Assembly: GCA_023053545.1 (NCBI GenBank)
Contig: JAKZAN010000001.1
Location: 10,002,565-10,066,564, forward strand
Direction: 5' to 3'
Source of the DNA: Lepidurus packardi
Taxonomy: Eukaryota; Arthropoda; Branchiopoda; Notostraca; Triopsidae
DNA length: 64,000 bases
The notes beneath the pieces are model-generated. The model saw only the letters and a list, made by a program, of their open reading frames with translations, had not been told where the DNA came from and did no database searches. A program made the translations under genes and the position numbers. Positions 30,310 through 40,329 of the stretch are shown here, piece by piece. The first letter of the stretch is position 1. Each line of letters starts with the position of its first letter.

Positions 30310-30933
30310 ATGGTTCTTATTACATTTCTTACATGTTATTATACTACCATAGAATATAAAATCCCCCCCCCCCATACCGTCTACATCTGCCCCTACGCTT
30401 GCGGAGATAGCTTCATGCTAGCGGAGGCGACAGAACACCTCGCTGAGTGCCGCAAAACCAACGAGGATTCGTTGGTAGGTACGGGACTGCACGTCTGTGG
30501 GTTCGATGCGGCTCATCACATCCCGACGGAGGCGTACATGCGCCACATACTGGACGACTGCCCGTACGAAAACGCTCTCATGCATTATGAGAGCGTTCAA
30601 AACCTGGGACACGACCACCCGGACGTGCACCCGCCACCTAAACCAACCGCTTTTAATACGCTCCCGTACAAAAACAGCGTAATCCTTCTGGAAGGGTTCG
30701 ATCGGCAAGTACTCCCGGACCACGGACTACCAAGACCCGACCACTTCGGTTTGCCAAACGACCTGGGCGTCCTCATGTTCACCCCCCAAACTATCGGCAC
30801 GGAGGTAGGTCACCAGACCAAAGTTGCACACCTCGAACCAAAACAGGCGCACAGCCATCTCACTCAACCCACCCCACCCAATTCAGTACAGGAAGACCAA
30901 ATTCACCTGCCCATATTGTGGAAACGATATTAA
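30310..30933 (+). CDS. Gypsy-3 accessory ORF A: paired CHHC (GTSF1-like) zinc fingers
   Basis: 207 codons between pol and env. The second finger fits the CHHC spacing of U11-48K/TRM13/GTSF1 fingers closely: C63-x5-H69-x9-H79-x4-C84 (HVCGFDAAHHIPTEAYMRH). The first has CPYACGDSF...EHLAECRK: C27, C31, H43, C47, with the usual first His replaced by Asp (position 33) and an extra Cys at 31. Two such fingers in tandem separated by about 15 residues is the architecture of GTSF1/Asterix, an RNA-binding cofactor of PIWI proteins. After the fingers the protein is Pro-rich with TLPYKNSVILLEGFD. ATG at 30310 is the first in frame; residues 1-24 are not conserved with ORF B. The 3' end overlaps ORF B by 110 bases. 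The role in the element is unknown. Confidence 0.7.
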   Translation: MVLITFLTCYYTTIEYKIPPPHTVYICPYACGDSFMLAEATEHLAECRKTNEDSLVGTGLHVCGFDAAHHIPTEAYMRHILDDCPYENALMHYESVQNLGHDHPDVHPPPKPTAFNTLPYKNSVILLEGFDRQVLPDHGLPRPDHFGLPNDLGVLMFTPQTIGTEVGHQTKVAHLEPKQAHSHLTQPTPPNSVQEDQIHLPILWKRY

Positions 30934-31240
30934 TACCAGGGACACGATAGGACACCTGGAGGAATGCCGTAACGAACACCCCGACCTCCAGGACACATTC
31001 CTACCATGCCCACACTCGAAGCTGCACCACATTCACCGGTCTGACGCCTTCGCACACGCAACATTCTTTTGTCGGTTCCGTTATGCTGGCCTCTACAGAG
31101 CCAAACCTTTTGTTCCCCCGCCGGCCATATTTGTTAGCAATTTATTAGAGTACCAAACCCTCCCTTATACCGCCCCCCCCCCCTTTGCAGTCGCAACCCT
31201 AGCCCTAATACCCCCTTCAGCGAAATCGCAAAATTCATAG
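30824..31240 (+). CDS. Gypsy-3 accessory ORF B: second pair of CHHC (GTSF1-like) fingers
   Basis: 138 codons in the +1 frame relative to ORF A. Finger 1: C29-x2-C32-x11-H44-x3-C48 (FTCPYCGNDINTRDTIGHLE), again with Asp (position 35) where GTSF1-type fingers have His. Finger 2: C62-x5-H68-x9-H78-x4-C83 (CPHSKLHHIHRSDAFAH). The spacing x4 before the last Cys and the Asp substitution are shared with ORF A, and both are followed by a TLPY motif, so A and B look like a tandem duplication. Homology begins at about residue 18. The frame change near 30870-30890 lies in a CCACCCCACCC run, so A and B may once have been one four-finger protein. Stop TAG at 31238-31240. Confidence 0.65.
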   Translation: MHTSNQNRRTAISLNPPHPIQYRKTKFTCPYCGNDINTRDTIGHLEECRNEHPDLQDTFLPCPHSKLHHIHRSDAFAHATFFCRFRYAGLYRAKPFVPPPAIFVSNLLEYQTLPYTAPPPFAVATLALIPPSAKSQNS

Positions 31241-31279
31241 TCCCAGACCCAGATACGCCTAACGAAATCTGGGACTGAA

Positions 31280-31299
31280 TTTTTTTTTCTCAAATACAG
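31280..31299 (+). promoter_or_regulatory. Candidate splice acceptor directly at the env ATG
   Basis: A T-run followed by CTCAAATACAG ends at 31299; the env-like ATG begins at 31300. A pyrimidine tract plus CAG immediately at an env start is what spliced env messages of insect errantiviruses and retroviruses use. Confidence 0.5.
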
Positions 31300-32395
31300 A
31301 TGTTTCGAACACCATATTACGGCTTCTTCATCTTCTTCGTCAGCACTAGATTTTTGTCGACGACGCTAGCCATCGACATCACTATCTGCAACTGTAGCAA
31401 CCCGAAAACCTTAAATTTCATCAATCTTAACAACATGCCACAGTGTAACCCTAGAGAACGCGACCTACCACCTACTACAATGAACTACACCCTAACTAAA
31501 GATTTAGAAGCTTCAACAACCTTTAAAGGATACGCCTGCGGCCAATGGCAAAGACAACTAAAAATCGACTCGTTCTTCTTCCGAGGTCACGACACCATAA
31601 CGGATAAGCAACCAATGGACACCTCCACAGACGCGTGTTACCATCTGGTGCAAACGCTCACTTGCCATGGTAACAAGATGTACCGCGAAGGAAACAAATG
31701 GGTTTTTGACGAGCAGCCAAAAGGAGACCCAGTCTGGATGACTACGCAAACTTACACCACCGCAAGTTGCTTCATGGAAGAAATCACGCTTCACAAGCAA
31801 TGCCCAACCTGCTCAGTTGACACCCCTTTTGGTACCACAAATGCCTCATACGATGCCGGATCCGTAACATCAAACCACATCACAGTAGTATGGAAGCCTA
31901 CGGACATCGAAACAAAAACGAATACCTGTACCAACGTCACAATTGCCCTCGACATCGCCCTTTACTACTCTGCAACTACAAGCAAATACGGCAGGGTACA
32001 GGATAATAACAATCAACTTGAATTTTTTGTAGAAAAGACCCCTGTCTTAAACTGCGGAAAGTCCGGCGTACTACAAGTCGTTGGAATGCCGAAGCACTAC
32101 ATCCAGCTCTACCCCATCAGTACTATCCCCAGCCCAAAACCACAGACGGAACGGAATATTTCAGCCACCGAAGGACTAACAGGCCATCTCCAGTACATTC
32201 AAGATTCAGCAGTTTTCCACGAAAATCAATTGGCAAGGGAAATAGAAATTAATAACTGCATTTCCACACAAAATAGAGCAGCCCTGGTACCCTTAATCGC
32301 GCAGTTTAGTGGAATCCTCGCAGCACAGCTGCTCAGCTTTAATGATTGCGAAAGAATTCTGCCGTTCGGAGGGACCGCGCTGCTCCAGAAATGCA
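31300..32395 (+). pseudogene. Gypsy-3 env-like glycoprotein, C-terminus replaced by BEL sequence
   Basis: About 365 codons. The first 25 residues form a signal peptide (YGFFIFFVSTRFLSTTLA). The rest is Cys-rich with several N-glycosylation sequons (NCS, NYT, NAS, NVT, NIS) and no internal membrane segment. A helical stretch follows at about residues 300-350 (EIEINNCISTQNRAALVPLI). No transmembrane anchor is present because at about 32385-32410 the sequence becomes BEL pol. I read it as the ectodomain of a viral-type membrane fusion glycoprotein captured by the element. I cannot say from motifs whether it is of baculovirus, chuvirus/rhabdovirus or other origin. Position after pol and behind a splice acceptor fits env. 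Broken and cannot give an anchored protein. Confidence 0.7.
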
Positions 32396-34307
32396 CCGTA
32401 CTTAAACACCGTACTTGGTTGGGTAGCCCGTGGGGTTATTGGAACTCCACTAAGGCCGGCTCGAGCCCGGATCAATCTATTGATGGAAGAATCAGTCTCC
32501 ACCTTGGACCAAAAATTCGGTGTCTTCTGTAATACTGAATCCTTTGGCACGGAAAGTGTTGTACCCATGCGATCATGTCCAGAAGCCCAGAGAGCTAAAT
32601 GCATTGTTGACAACGGTACACGCAAACTGAAAATCGGATATGAAGCTCCCCTTCCATGGAAAGAAGGAGAACCTAATCTTCGCGATAATAACCCGTTAGC
32701 GGAACATCGTCTATGTGGGCTATTAAAGCGATTTCATAGTGACCCTAACTACGAAACTGACTATCGCAAGGCGATAGAAAAATATATCAGTCAGGGTTAT
32801 GCCAGGCTTATAACCAATCCATCCGACTTGACTAGACCCCAATACTTCTTGCCTCATCATGGAGTCTACAAGAAATCTTCTAAAGAAAAGAAGCTACGTG
32901 TGGTGTTCGATTCTGCGGCCCAATATCGGGGTAAGTGTTGAACGACGCGTTTAACCGGTCCAGTTTTGCAGAACGAATTACCCACCGTCTTAATCAAGTT
33001 TCGCGAAGGAGAAGTGGCATTTACCGCGGATATAACTGCAATATTCAGTCGCATTCGTTTACGGCCAGAAGATGCCTTTCTTTGGCCAGATAAGGATTCT
33101 GGTCGCACAAGTGTACCAAATGGAACGGGTTACCTTCGGAGATAAGTGTTCACCATTTGTAGCCATCAATACAATTCGAAGAACCGCGTCAGACTACGGT
33201 GAGGACAAGGAAAGTGCCGTTCCTGCAATTATAGAGAAGTTGTATGTTGATGACTACCTAGACAGCGACAAAGATGTATCCGAAGCATTCATCCGTCTAA
33301 AGGAAGTCCGGGAGATTCTTGGGAAAGGAGATTTCCACCTAAGCCAGTGGATATCAAATTCTCAGAAGCTCACGAAACTGATCACTTCAGAATTCTCCAT
33401 TGTCCATACATCATCCTCAGCGGACTTCAGCTGTACCTTTGGTGAGGACTACTCCGATACAAAGGTCCTCGGTATACGTTGGAAGCCAACCGCTGATGTT
33501 CTGACGTTCCAGGTCGTCAACTTGGAAAAGATCATATTCACCCGAAGAGGATTGTTAAGTAAACTGGCCGGTATCTTCGACCCGTTAGGGTTATTGTCTC
33601 GAATTACTGTCAAGGCCAAGATCAAGCATCGAGAGCTAGAGTTAAGGGGCCTAAACTGGGACAACCCAATTCCGGAAGAGCCAAACCGGTGGTGGCAAAA
33701 CTGGCTTGACCGACTGTTTGAGCTAGAGAACTTTCGAGTCTCCCGTTGTCTCCTTTATAACGAAAACCTTATTGAATATTCCGAATTGCACACACTTAGT
33801 GATGCATCACAAGAAGCTTTCGCCGCAGCAGTGTATCTCCGGAATGTGTACACAAACGGAGACGTTAAAGTTAGTCTTGTAATGGCAAAATCGAAACTGG
33901 CGCCAATTAAAACTATATCAGTTGCAAAGTTAGAATTGCAAGCCGCGTTACTTGGTGCTCGCTTAGTAAGTTATGTCCAATGCACTCTGACCCGGAGCGT
34001 ACGGCAGCGTTGGTTCTGGACCGACAGTTCTTGGGTCAGAAATTGGACAAGAGCCACAGCAGCGTTCTACAAACCCTTTGTAAGTCATCGGATTGGAGAA
34101 ATTCAAACCCTTACAAAATCAAATGATTGGCGTTTCGTACCGGGGCGTTTAAATAGTAGCGATTTGGCAACCCGTGCTATTTTGGAGTCAGATTCATTGA
34201 TCGACGAAACGTGGTGGACCGGCCCACCTTTCCTGATGCAAGTGGAAGACACCTGGCCGACTGATATTCCTTGGATACGCAATATGGAAGAGATTCGTAC
34301 AAGCTGC
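32396..34307 (+). pseudogene. BEL-3 fragment A: protease end, RT, RNase H
   Basis: Starts with LGWVARGVIG at the end of the DUF1758 region, then VSTLDQKFG, EKYISQGYARLI and YFLPHHGVYKKSS (RT N-terminus). Frame breaks near 32940-33070 scatter the DALTGP and FTADI motifs over frames. It resumes with MERVTFGDKCSPFVAI and LYVDDYLDS (about 33237-33263, catalytic DD intact). RNase H: LSDASQEAFAAAVYL (about 33796), VAKLELQAALLGARL, WFWTDSSWV and the NSSDLATRAI end (about 34150). At about 34308 (after MEEIRTS) it turns into Gypsy sequence. The BEL integrase continues at 36058. Non-functional. Confidence 0.85.
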
Positions 34308-35918
34308 GAATTCCAATCTCTTCACGCAAGTATCGAACCGGCTCAAGCGGTCGATTGGTCGACACTCACACCATCATCTGGTGACGAGCTGGGGGAAGGT
34401 ATGCCGGGTTTTTCCGCCAAATCAGCACTGGTCGGCTTAATAGATGTGAAGACTGCGACAGACGTCGCCAACATCGACCCAGTACTGGAGAAAATCAAAC
34501 AAGCCGCCACCTCTGACCCCGTACTCCAGAAACTCCGAAACCAGATCGTTACAGGTTTCCCTAACGATAAGTGCAACCTGGAGCTCGATCTCCGTCCTTA
34601 TTGGGGCGTCAGAGAACGCTTAGCCATCGATGAAGCTGACGAGATGATCGTGGTGGGTTCCAGGATCGTTGTCCCACACTCCATGCGCACCGAAATACTC
34701 GGTAAACTCGTCACAATGCACCAAGGAGCTACCAAAACGCGCCAGCGAGCCCGCGCCTCGGTATACTGGCCGAACATGGACAACGACATTGTCAACGCCA
34801 CAAGAAACTGCGAAACATGCACCAAACGCATGCCCTCGCTACCACCTGAACCATTAAAACAACGACCTCCTGCTACACGTCCGTTCGAACAGATCCACGC
34901 CGATCTCGGAACCGTGAAAGGTCGCGTGAAAGCAGCTGGCCTTAAGTTGTTGCATTTCCTGACACAAAGACCTCAGCCCGCCGAGTCATCGAACAGGTTC
35001 GCCTCTTCTTCTCAAACGTCGGCGCACCGGTCACTTTTTGGTCCGACAATGGACCCCAATTCGCAGCAACGGAATTCAGAAAATTCTTATCCGACTGGGG
35101 CGTTAACGCAGCGACATCTTCCCCTCACTACACCCAGTCAAACGGTCGAGCAGAAGCGGAAGTTAAAGCCATGAAATCACTCATCGAGGGGTCATGGACC
35201 TCCGGGGCTTTTGACCCAGACAAGTTCGCCAAAAGTATCCTGCTGTTCCGGAATGCGCCACGTTCCGGAGGAGCATCCCCTGCTCAAATCATCTTTAACA
35301 GACCCGTTCGCGATTGCATACCGGCACATCGCCGATCATTCGCCCCCGAGTGGCAAAAGACGGCAGACGTTCTCGAAAAAAGAGCCCGCCGCTCAAAGGA
35401 GCTACAAGTCGAGCACTATAACAAGAAAGTGCATCCGCTCCCTCCTTTCACCGTTGGAAACCACGTACTTATCCAACACCCCATTAGTAAGTTATGGGCA
35501 ACACCAGGAATCATAGTGGAAGTTGGCCCAAACCGCGACTATTGGGTAAAAACACCGGCCGGTCGCATCTTCCGTCGGAATCGCCTTTTCCTGCGCCGTC
35601 GCATTCCCACATTTGGAGGGCCCGAACCGATTCCAGTCCAGCAACCGACGCCTATCCTACAGGGACAGGATCCAGCCCTGCCGCGGCCAACGCCAGCCCA
35701 GAAGCAGCCAGATCCCGTGCAACCCTCAGCTCGCCGTTCAACGCGGCCCAGATGCCCAAGACGGATGCATTTCCCGAATGAGTGGGCTCAGTAACAAGTC
35801 CTTTTATCCGTACAATACTCGGAAATGAACTGTCATGTTGTCTTGGATCGTATCGCTTATATTTTACACGGTAAGAGCAAAAACGCACTTTGGCGTTTTT
35901 TGCTCGTTGAAAAGGGCG
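34308..35918 (+). pseudogene. Mag-like Gypsy 3' half: integrase and tail
   Basis: Inserted within BEL-3. It starts in the RNase H-integrase linker (IKQAATSDPVLQKLRNQIV, FPNDKCNLELDL.PYWGVRERL) and shows the HHCC finger (HQGATKTRQRARASVYWPNM, CETC). FEQIHADLGTV carries the first Asp of the core. Then a frame break/deletion near 34910-34960; the second Asp (FWSDNGPQF) and the Glu region (QSNGRAEAEVK) lie in another frame at about 35035-35165. From 35171 an open frame (207 codons) covers the integrase C-terminus (FRNAPRSGGASPAQIIF, VGNHVLIQHP) and a Pro-rich end. The 5' half of the element is absent here. Confidence 0.85.
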
Positions 35919-36057
35919 TGTGATGACGCCACCTAACGGTGGCTCATGTTCTCTCTCTCTCTCTCTCTTGTCTCGCCCCAGTGTCAACATCAGTTTAGCT
36001 ACCCAGCCACTTTGTACTCAATTATAATACCAACTCCTCGTAATCTCGTATCCAACA
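35919..36057 (+). repeat. Mag-like Gypsy 3' LTR (about 139 bp)
   Basis: AAAAGGGCG then TGTGATGACGCCACCTAACG at 35919, ending ATCTCGTATCCAACA at 36057, where BEL integrase resumes. Contains a (CT)n run at 35949-35970. TG...CA ends and position after the Gypsy tail support the call. Confidence 0.6.
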
Positions 36058-37313
36058 TCATCCTGCTGAAGAGACTGTTGGTTACACTAAAATTGAAGGA
36101 CAATTCTTGGAACAGTTAAGAGTGTGCCAAAGTGAGATGTTCTCAACGGAGTTGGTAGCGTTACAACACGGTAAGGCCCTGAAGAAAACTTCAAAAATCC
36201 TTCCGTTGAAGCCCGTAATTGGGAAAGACGGGTTGCTGAGGGTAGGAGGGAGGATTGGGTCTGCCAGGCTCCCCTACGACCACAAGCACCCCGTTATATT
36301 ACCAGCAAAACACCCTCTCCCTACACTGTTGATAAAAAGATTTCACGAAATTCTCCATCACGCGGGGACTGATCACGTTGTGTCGCATATACGTCAACAT
36401 TTCTGGGTTTTGTGTGGACGAGAAGCTATCAAGAAAGCTCGAAGAACGTGTCCCAAATGTATCCGTGAATTTGCAAAACCTGCCACTCAGATGATGGGTG
36501 ACTTACCGGTAGAAAGACTTGCTATTGGTTGTCCCCCATTCTATCACACCTCGGTAGATTATTTTGGAGGTTAGTTACGGACGAAATAGCTCTGTAAAGC
36601 GTTACGGAGCCATATTTACGTGTATGACCACCCGAGCTGTATATTTGGATCTAGCGCATTCCTTATCGGCAAGCGACTTCCTCCTAATATTGCGACGATT
36701 CATTTCTACCCGAGGTAAGCCTTATTCGATTTATTCGGATAACGGAACAAACTTTGTGGGTGCGGAAAAGATGCTACGGCAATATAGTAAGGAGCTTCAA
36801 GGAAGTCCCGAAGTTTCCTCATTTTGCAAGCAAAAAGGGATCCGTTGGAAATTCCAGCCGCCTTCCGCGCCACATTTGGGCGGAGTACACGAAAGCCTGG
36901 TCCGGTCAGCAAAAAGAGCTCTATACCGAGTACTGGAAATAGAGAATCAGAACCACCGGATTCTCTCAGAAGACATTCTACGTACGGTACTTTTCGAAGT
37001 AGCTGGGTTCCTCAACGAACGCCCACTTAGCTACACAAGCTCAGACCCGAACGACTTTCGTCCGGACTAACTCCCAATGACTTCTTGAACCAACAACCGG
37101 GGAATCCCAATCCAGTGGGCGATTTCTCTCATCCAGCCCCTAGAGATCGATACAAGTATGTCCAACACCTAGCTACCATGGTTTGGGACTTGTGGAGGAA
37201 GCATCTTCCGTCCTTGGTGGCCAGGAACAAGTGGAGACTAAAAGAACGAAGTTTCCAGCCAGGAGACGTGGTTCCTGTGGTAGAGCCTAATCAGCCACGA
37301 GGAAAACGGCAGA
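36058..37313 (+). pseudogene. BEL-3 fragment B: integrase
   Basis: Continues BEL-3 after the Gypsy insert. GLLRVGGRIGSARLPYDHKHPVI precedes the zinc finger (HEILHHAGTDHVVSHIRQHFW, CPKC at about 36340-36465). The core has SVDYFGG (first Asp, about 36550), a one-base slip at 36560-36575, AIFTCMTTRAVYLDL, IYSDNGTNFVGAE (second Asp, about 36730) and LGGVHESLVRSAK (Glu, about 36885). A stop near 37068 and a shift follow. The DUF5641-like domain (LWRKHLPSLVARNKW, FQPGDVVPVVEPNQPRGK) ends at about 37313 by fusing to Gypsy sequence. Confidence 0.85.
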
Positions 37314-38145
37314 GAGTACAGAAAGTGCGGAAAAACGGGGCATTTCAAGAAAGTATGTAGAAGCAAGGACGGCAAGGTTAATGCAGCCATACAAGCCGTC
37401 TAAATAAGTTCCGCGAAGCAGAATCCCAGTTCAGCGGCAACAGGCAAAATGGTTAAGGTCAAGGTCATACCGACAACGAATCCCAAGAAGACCGTAGAAA
37501 TCCCTGCGCTACCTGACACAGGAGCTGACATTGATGCAATCCCTGATCAAATGTACAAATACCTGCTGAAAAGCGGGGTATTATCGCCGCAAGATCAACC
37601 AGCATACACGGCCGTAGGCGAGAAGATTACCAGCGCAGGCACATTCCAGGCGACTTTCGATTGGATCGCGGGAGACGGGAAGTCTCGTCCAACAAAGACA
37701 ACCGTCACGTTCTAAAGAACTTAAAACAACCCGTCCTATCTGGAGATACCCAAATAGCTCTGCAAATGTTGCCAGAGGAGTATCCACACGTCCGAGTTAC
37801 CGAAGCTTCTGCCAGAACCTCAACGACGGAACCAGCCGGGACTCCGGTGCGCAGTATGGACGCCATCGCACTCTTTCCGAACTTGATGGCAGAGAGCAGA
37901 GCTGACAACGGAGCGGTCGAATCCAGCAAGCCAAGGGATCTTCAAAGACTCATGGACGAGTTTCTACAAGTTTTCGATGGAGTTTGCAGAACTATGTCTG
38001 GTCCACCATGCCACTTCCAATTAAAGGAAGGTGCAGCACCAGTAACCTTGAAAGGGTCGCGCCCTGTATCTGAATCCTTAATGCCGAAACTCAAAGAAGA
38101 GCTGGAATCCCTCGAGAAACAAGAGATAATTCGGAAGGTGTCGCA
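37314..38145 (+). pseudogene. Mag-like Gypsy 5' part: last zinc knuckle, protease, start of RT
   Basis: Joined to BEL-3: one frame reads CGKTGHFKKVCRSKDGKVNA (gag knuckle), then 37449-37715 holds the protease with PALPDTGADIDAIPDQMY. A frame shift at about 37660-37715 leads to PVLSGDTQIALQML, the DLQRLMDEFLQVFDGV element and the RT N-terminus (ELESLEKQEIIRKVSQ), where it stops at about 38145. This is the part of a Mag-like element missing from 34308-36057, but it lies downstream of that 3' half, so it is a separate copy or a permuted arrangement. Confidence 0.75.
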
Positions 38146-38785
38146 ACGCAAATCCATTGAAAGATCTCATCACTAACCCTTCTCAGGGTATTGCAACCCT
38201 TCCAATAGCCAGATCTATCTTAAGCAAGCTAATTCAACTAAGGACGACACACTTCCCAACTAAGTGCTACTTAAAACGAATTGCTAAAACGGACTCTGAC
38301 ATATGTGCCTGCCAAGACCGGTCCAAACAAGACCTACCCCACTTATTGTTCCACTGCCGAAGAGTTAATAAGGAGAGCCGAACTTCTACGGGAACTGAGT
38401 AAACTTAAAAGTTCATTTTAGTGTAAATTCTATACTTACTACCTCGAAGGCTTTTCCGCCCTTGTCACCTTCACGCAGGAAGCTATTGATTCCTGTCGCT
38501 AATTTTAAGCCCTGTTTCACAAACCCTTTTACTTTATTTTTATCTCGCACCCATCAACCCTAGTCGCTTCCAATAGGTTCCCTTATCCGTTTTTTTTCTG
38601 TTTTTTTGTTTTTGTTTTTGCTTTTCCCCCAATTTGAACCATGTCAGCAATATACCCAAGTTAAGAGTGGAACACAAACCCACTCATGATGTTATGGTGA
38701 TTATCGAAATCCAGATTGTAGATATCGAAAGAAAGGCAATAGGCATAAGCCTACGCCTTATAAAAAAAAAAAAAAAAAAAAAAAA
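38146..38785 (+). mobile_element. 5'-truncated LINE (non-LTR) 3' end with poly(A)
   Basis: The frame to the TAA at 38400-38402 ends like the C-terminus of an I/Jockey/R1-type ORF2: LRTTHFPTKCYLKRIA, then a CxC...HLLFHC zinc motif (CACQDRSKQDLPHLLFHC). A 360-bp 3' UTR follows, ending GCCTACGCCTTAT and 24 A residues (38762-38785). The 5' truncation is at the RT domain, the usual state of LINE copies. I could not identify a target duplication. Confidence 0.7.
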
Positions 38786-39383
38786 GGCAAGTCAGGGCTC
38801 CTTCAACGTCAGACGGGCCAAGGAAGGGTTCCCCATCCACAATGATTGTGAGAGAACGGCCAACCGACACTATGTAGGGTGCCTTGCGTTTCGGTTCTTC
38901 CGCAATAATTAAGATCAAACTTCCATCCTATAACAATAAGAGAAAGTAACGTACATTAACTCAATATAATATTCTTACTTCTCTCTGATCGAAGAGCAAT
39001 CTCTCCATCTTCGCTAGCCTTTTGCTCGTACTTAAAAGAATGGGAATCATTTGCAAAGCAACCTGTGAAGCCGTATCTGAAATGCAAAATAATGAATAAA
39101 AATATTATAAACGACATTTACCAAAGTATCAGCCAAAAGCGCGTACGCCGGGTTGAGGAGAAGTTCCCTAATAGCCTTATAGTTTTGTTCTTTGGCCACC
39201 GCAAGTATCTTCGGTACATATATCCTCCAATTTACTGTAAACTTAGTTGCCTTCCCACTTCCGAGGAGCAAGTCCAATTCCCAAAGCAGCTGTAATACCG
39301 ATATTATGAGTAAATAGTAAGCGTTTACATTTATTATTTTACGTGACATATTTTAATTACATACATATACTTGCTGGTTCAGG
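38786..39383. other. No gene seen
   Basis: AT-rich sequence with only short chance frames. A 100-codon minus frame at 39047-39349 is the longest and resembles nothing I recognise. Confidence 0.5.
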
Positions 39384-39590
39384 TTGCATTAACGTCCTCA
39401 ATCGATGTAACGCACCGCACAGGTTGCATTAACGTCGCACAGATGCATTGCACAGATGCAATGCACAGATGCATTGCACAGATGCATTGCACAGATGCAC
39501 AGATTGCACAGATGCAACGCACAGATGCACAACGCACGGTTGCATTATCGTTGCACAGGTTGCATTAACGTCGTCAATCGATTATTGTAA
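39384..39590. repeat. Minisatellite of CACAGATGCATTG units with flanking repeats
   Basis: The 12-13 bp unit (CACAGATGCATTG and variants) repeats about seven times at 39438-39530. It is bracketed by copies of AGGTTGCATTAACGTCnTCAATCGAT at 39382 and 39557. Confidence 0.85.
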
Positions 39591-39756
39591 CCTGCCTTAC
39601 CTGCTTGAAAACACCAATAACAAAACTTTAACATACGTAAATAAAACTTAAAGGACTTATCCTTAAAAAAAATGGAATTACACAAGTAGCTGCTAATAAA
39701 AAATAACAGCACGAACCATAGCAACGAACAGACTACTTACAAATCACAACAGTAAA

Positions 39757-40325
39757 CGTCCATGCGACGAAGAAAGGGCAGGCAAAACGTCCCTCCGAGC
39801 TCATTTGGCTTAGCGAACGTGCTAATCTAAGTTGCTCCTCCGGCCGCTGGCAAAATAGCCTTATCCAACTCCCCACGAAATCACCCACGAAATGCACAGC
39901 GCTTACGGGAAGCTTGCTGTGCCAAACCACCCACTGGGAGGTGGCACGCTTCTGGCTCTGGAAGTTCATGCTACGAAGGAAGGGCAGGCAAAACATCCCT
40001 CCGAGCTCATTCGGCTTGGCGGACATGCTAGTTCAAGTTGCTCCTCCTGGCCGCTGGCAAAATAGCCTTATCCAACTCCCCACGAAATCACCCAGGAAAT
40101 GCACAGCGCTTACGGAAAGCTTGCTGTGCCAAACCACCCACTGGGAGGTGGCACGCTTCTGGCCCGGAAAACGATAGAACAAGTTGCTCCTCCTGGCCTT
40201 TGGCAAAATAGCCTTATCCATCTCCCCACGAAATCACCCACGAAATGCACAGCGCTTACGGGAAGCTTGCTGTGCCAAACCACCCACTGGGAGGTGGCAC
40301 GCTTCTGGCCCGGAAAACGATAAAA
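39757..40325. repeat. Tandem repeat, units of about 206, 146 and 141 bp
   Basis: Units begin AAGTTGCTCCTCC at 39829, 40035 and 40181, with a partial unit before them. All share TGGCAAAATAGCCTTATCC and GGGAAGCTTGCTGTGCC-like blocks; the first (and the partial) also carry a segment of about 60 bp (GAAGGGCAGGCAAAAC, CCGAGCTCATT) lost from later units. Each contains GTGCCA...TGGCAC inverted pairs. Confidence 0.9.
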
Positions 40326-40329
40326 AAAG

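Noticed and set aside
30418-30723. 101-codon minus-strand ORF
   Set aside because: Shadow of the CHHC zinc-finger ORF.
39371-39651. ORFs of Cys/His-rich repeats (MHRCIAQMHCTDA type)
   Set aside because: Direct translation of the CACAGATGCATTG minisatellite.
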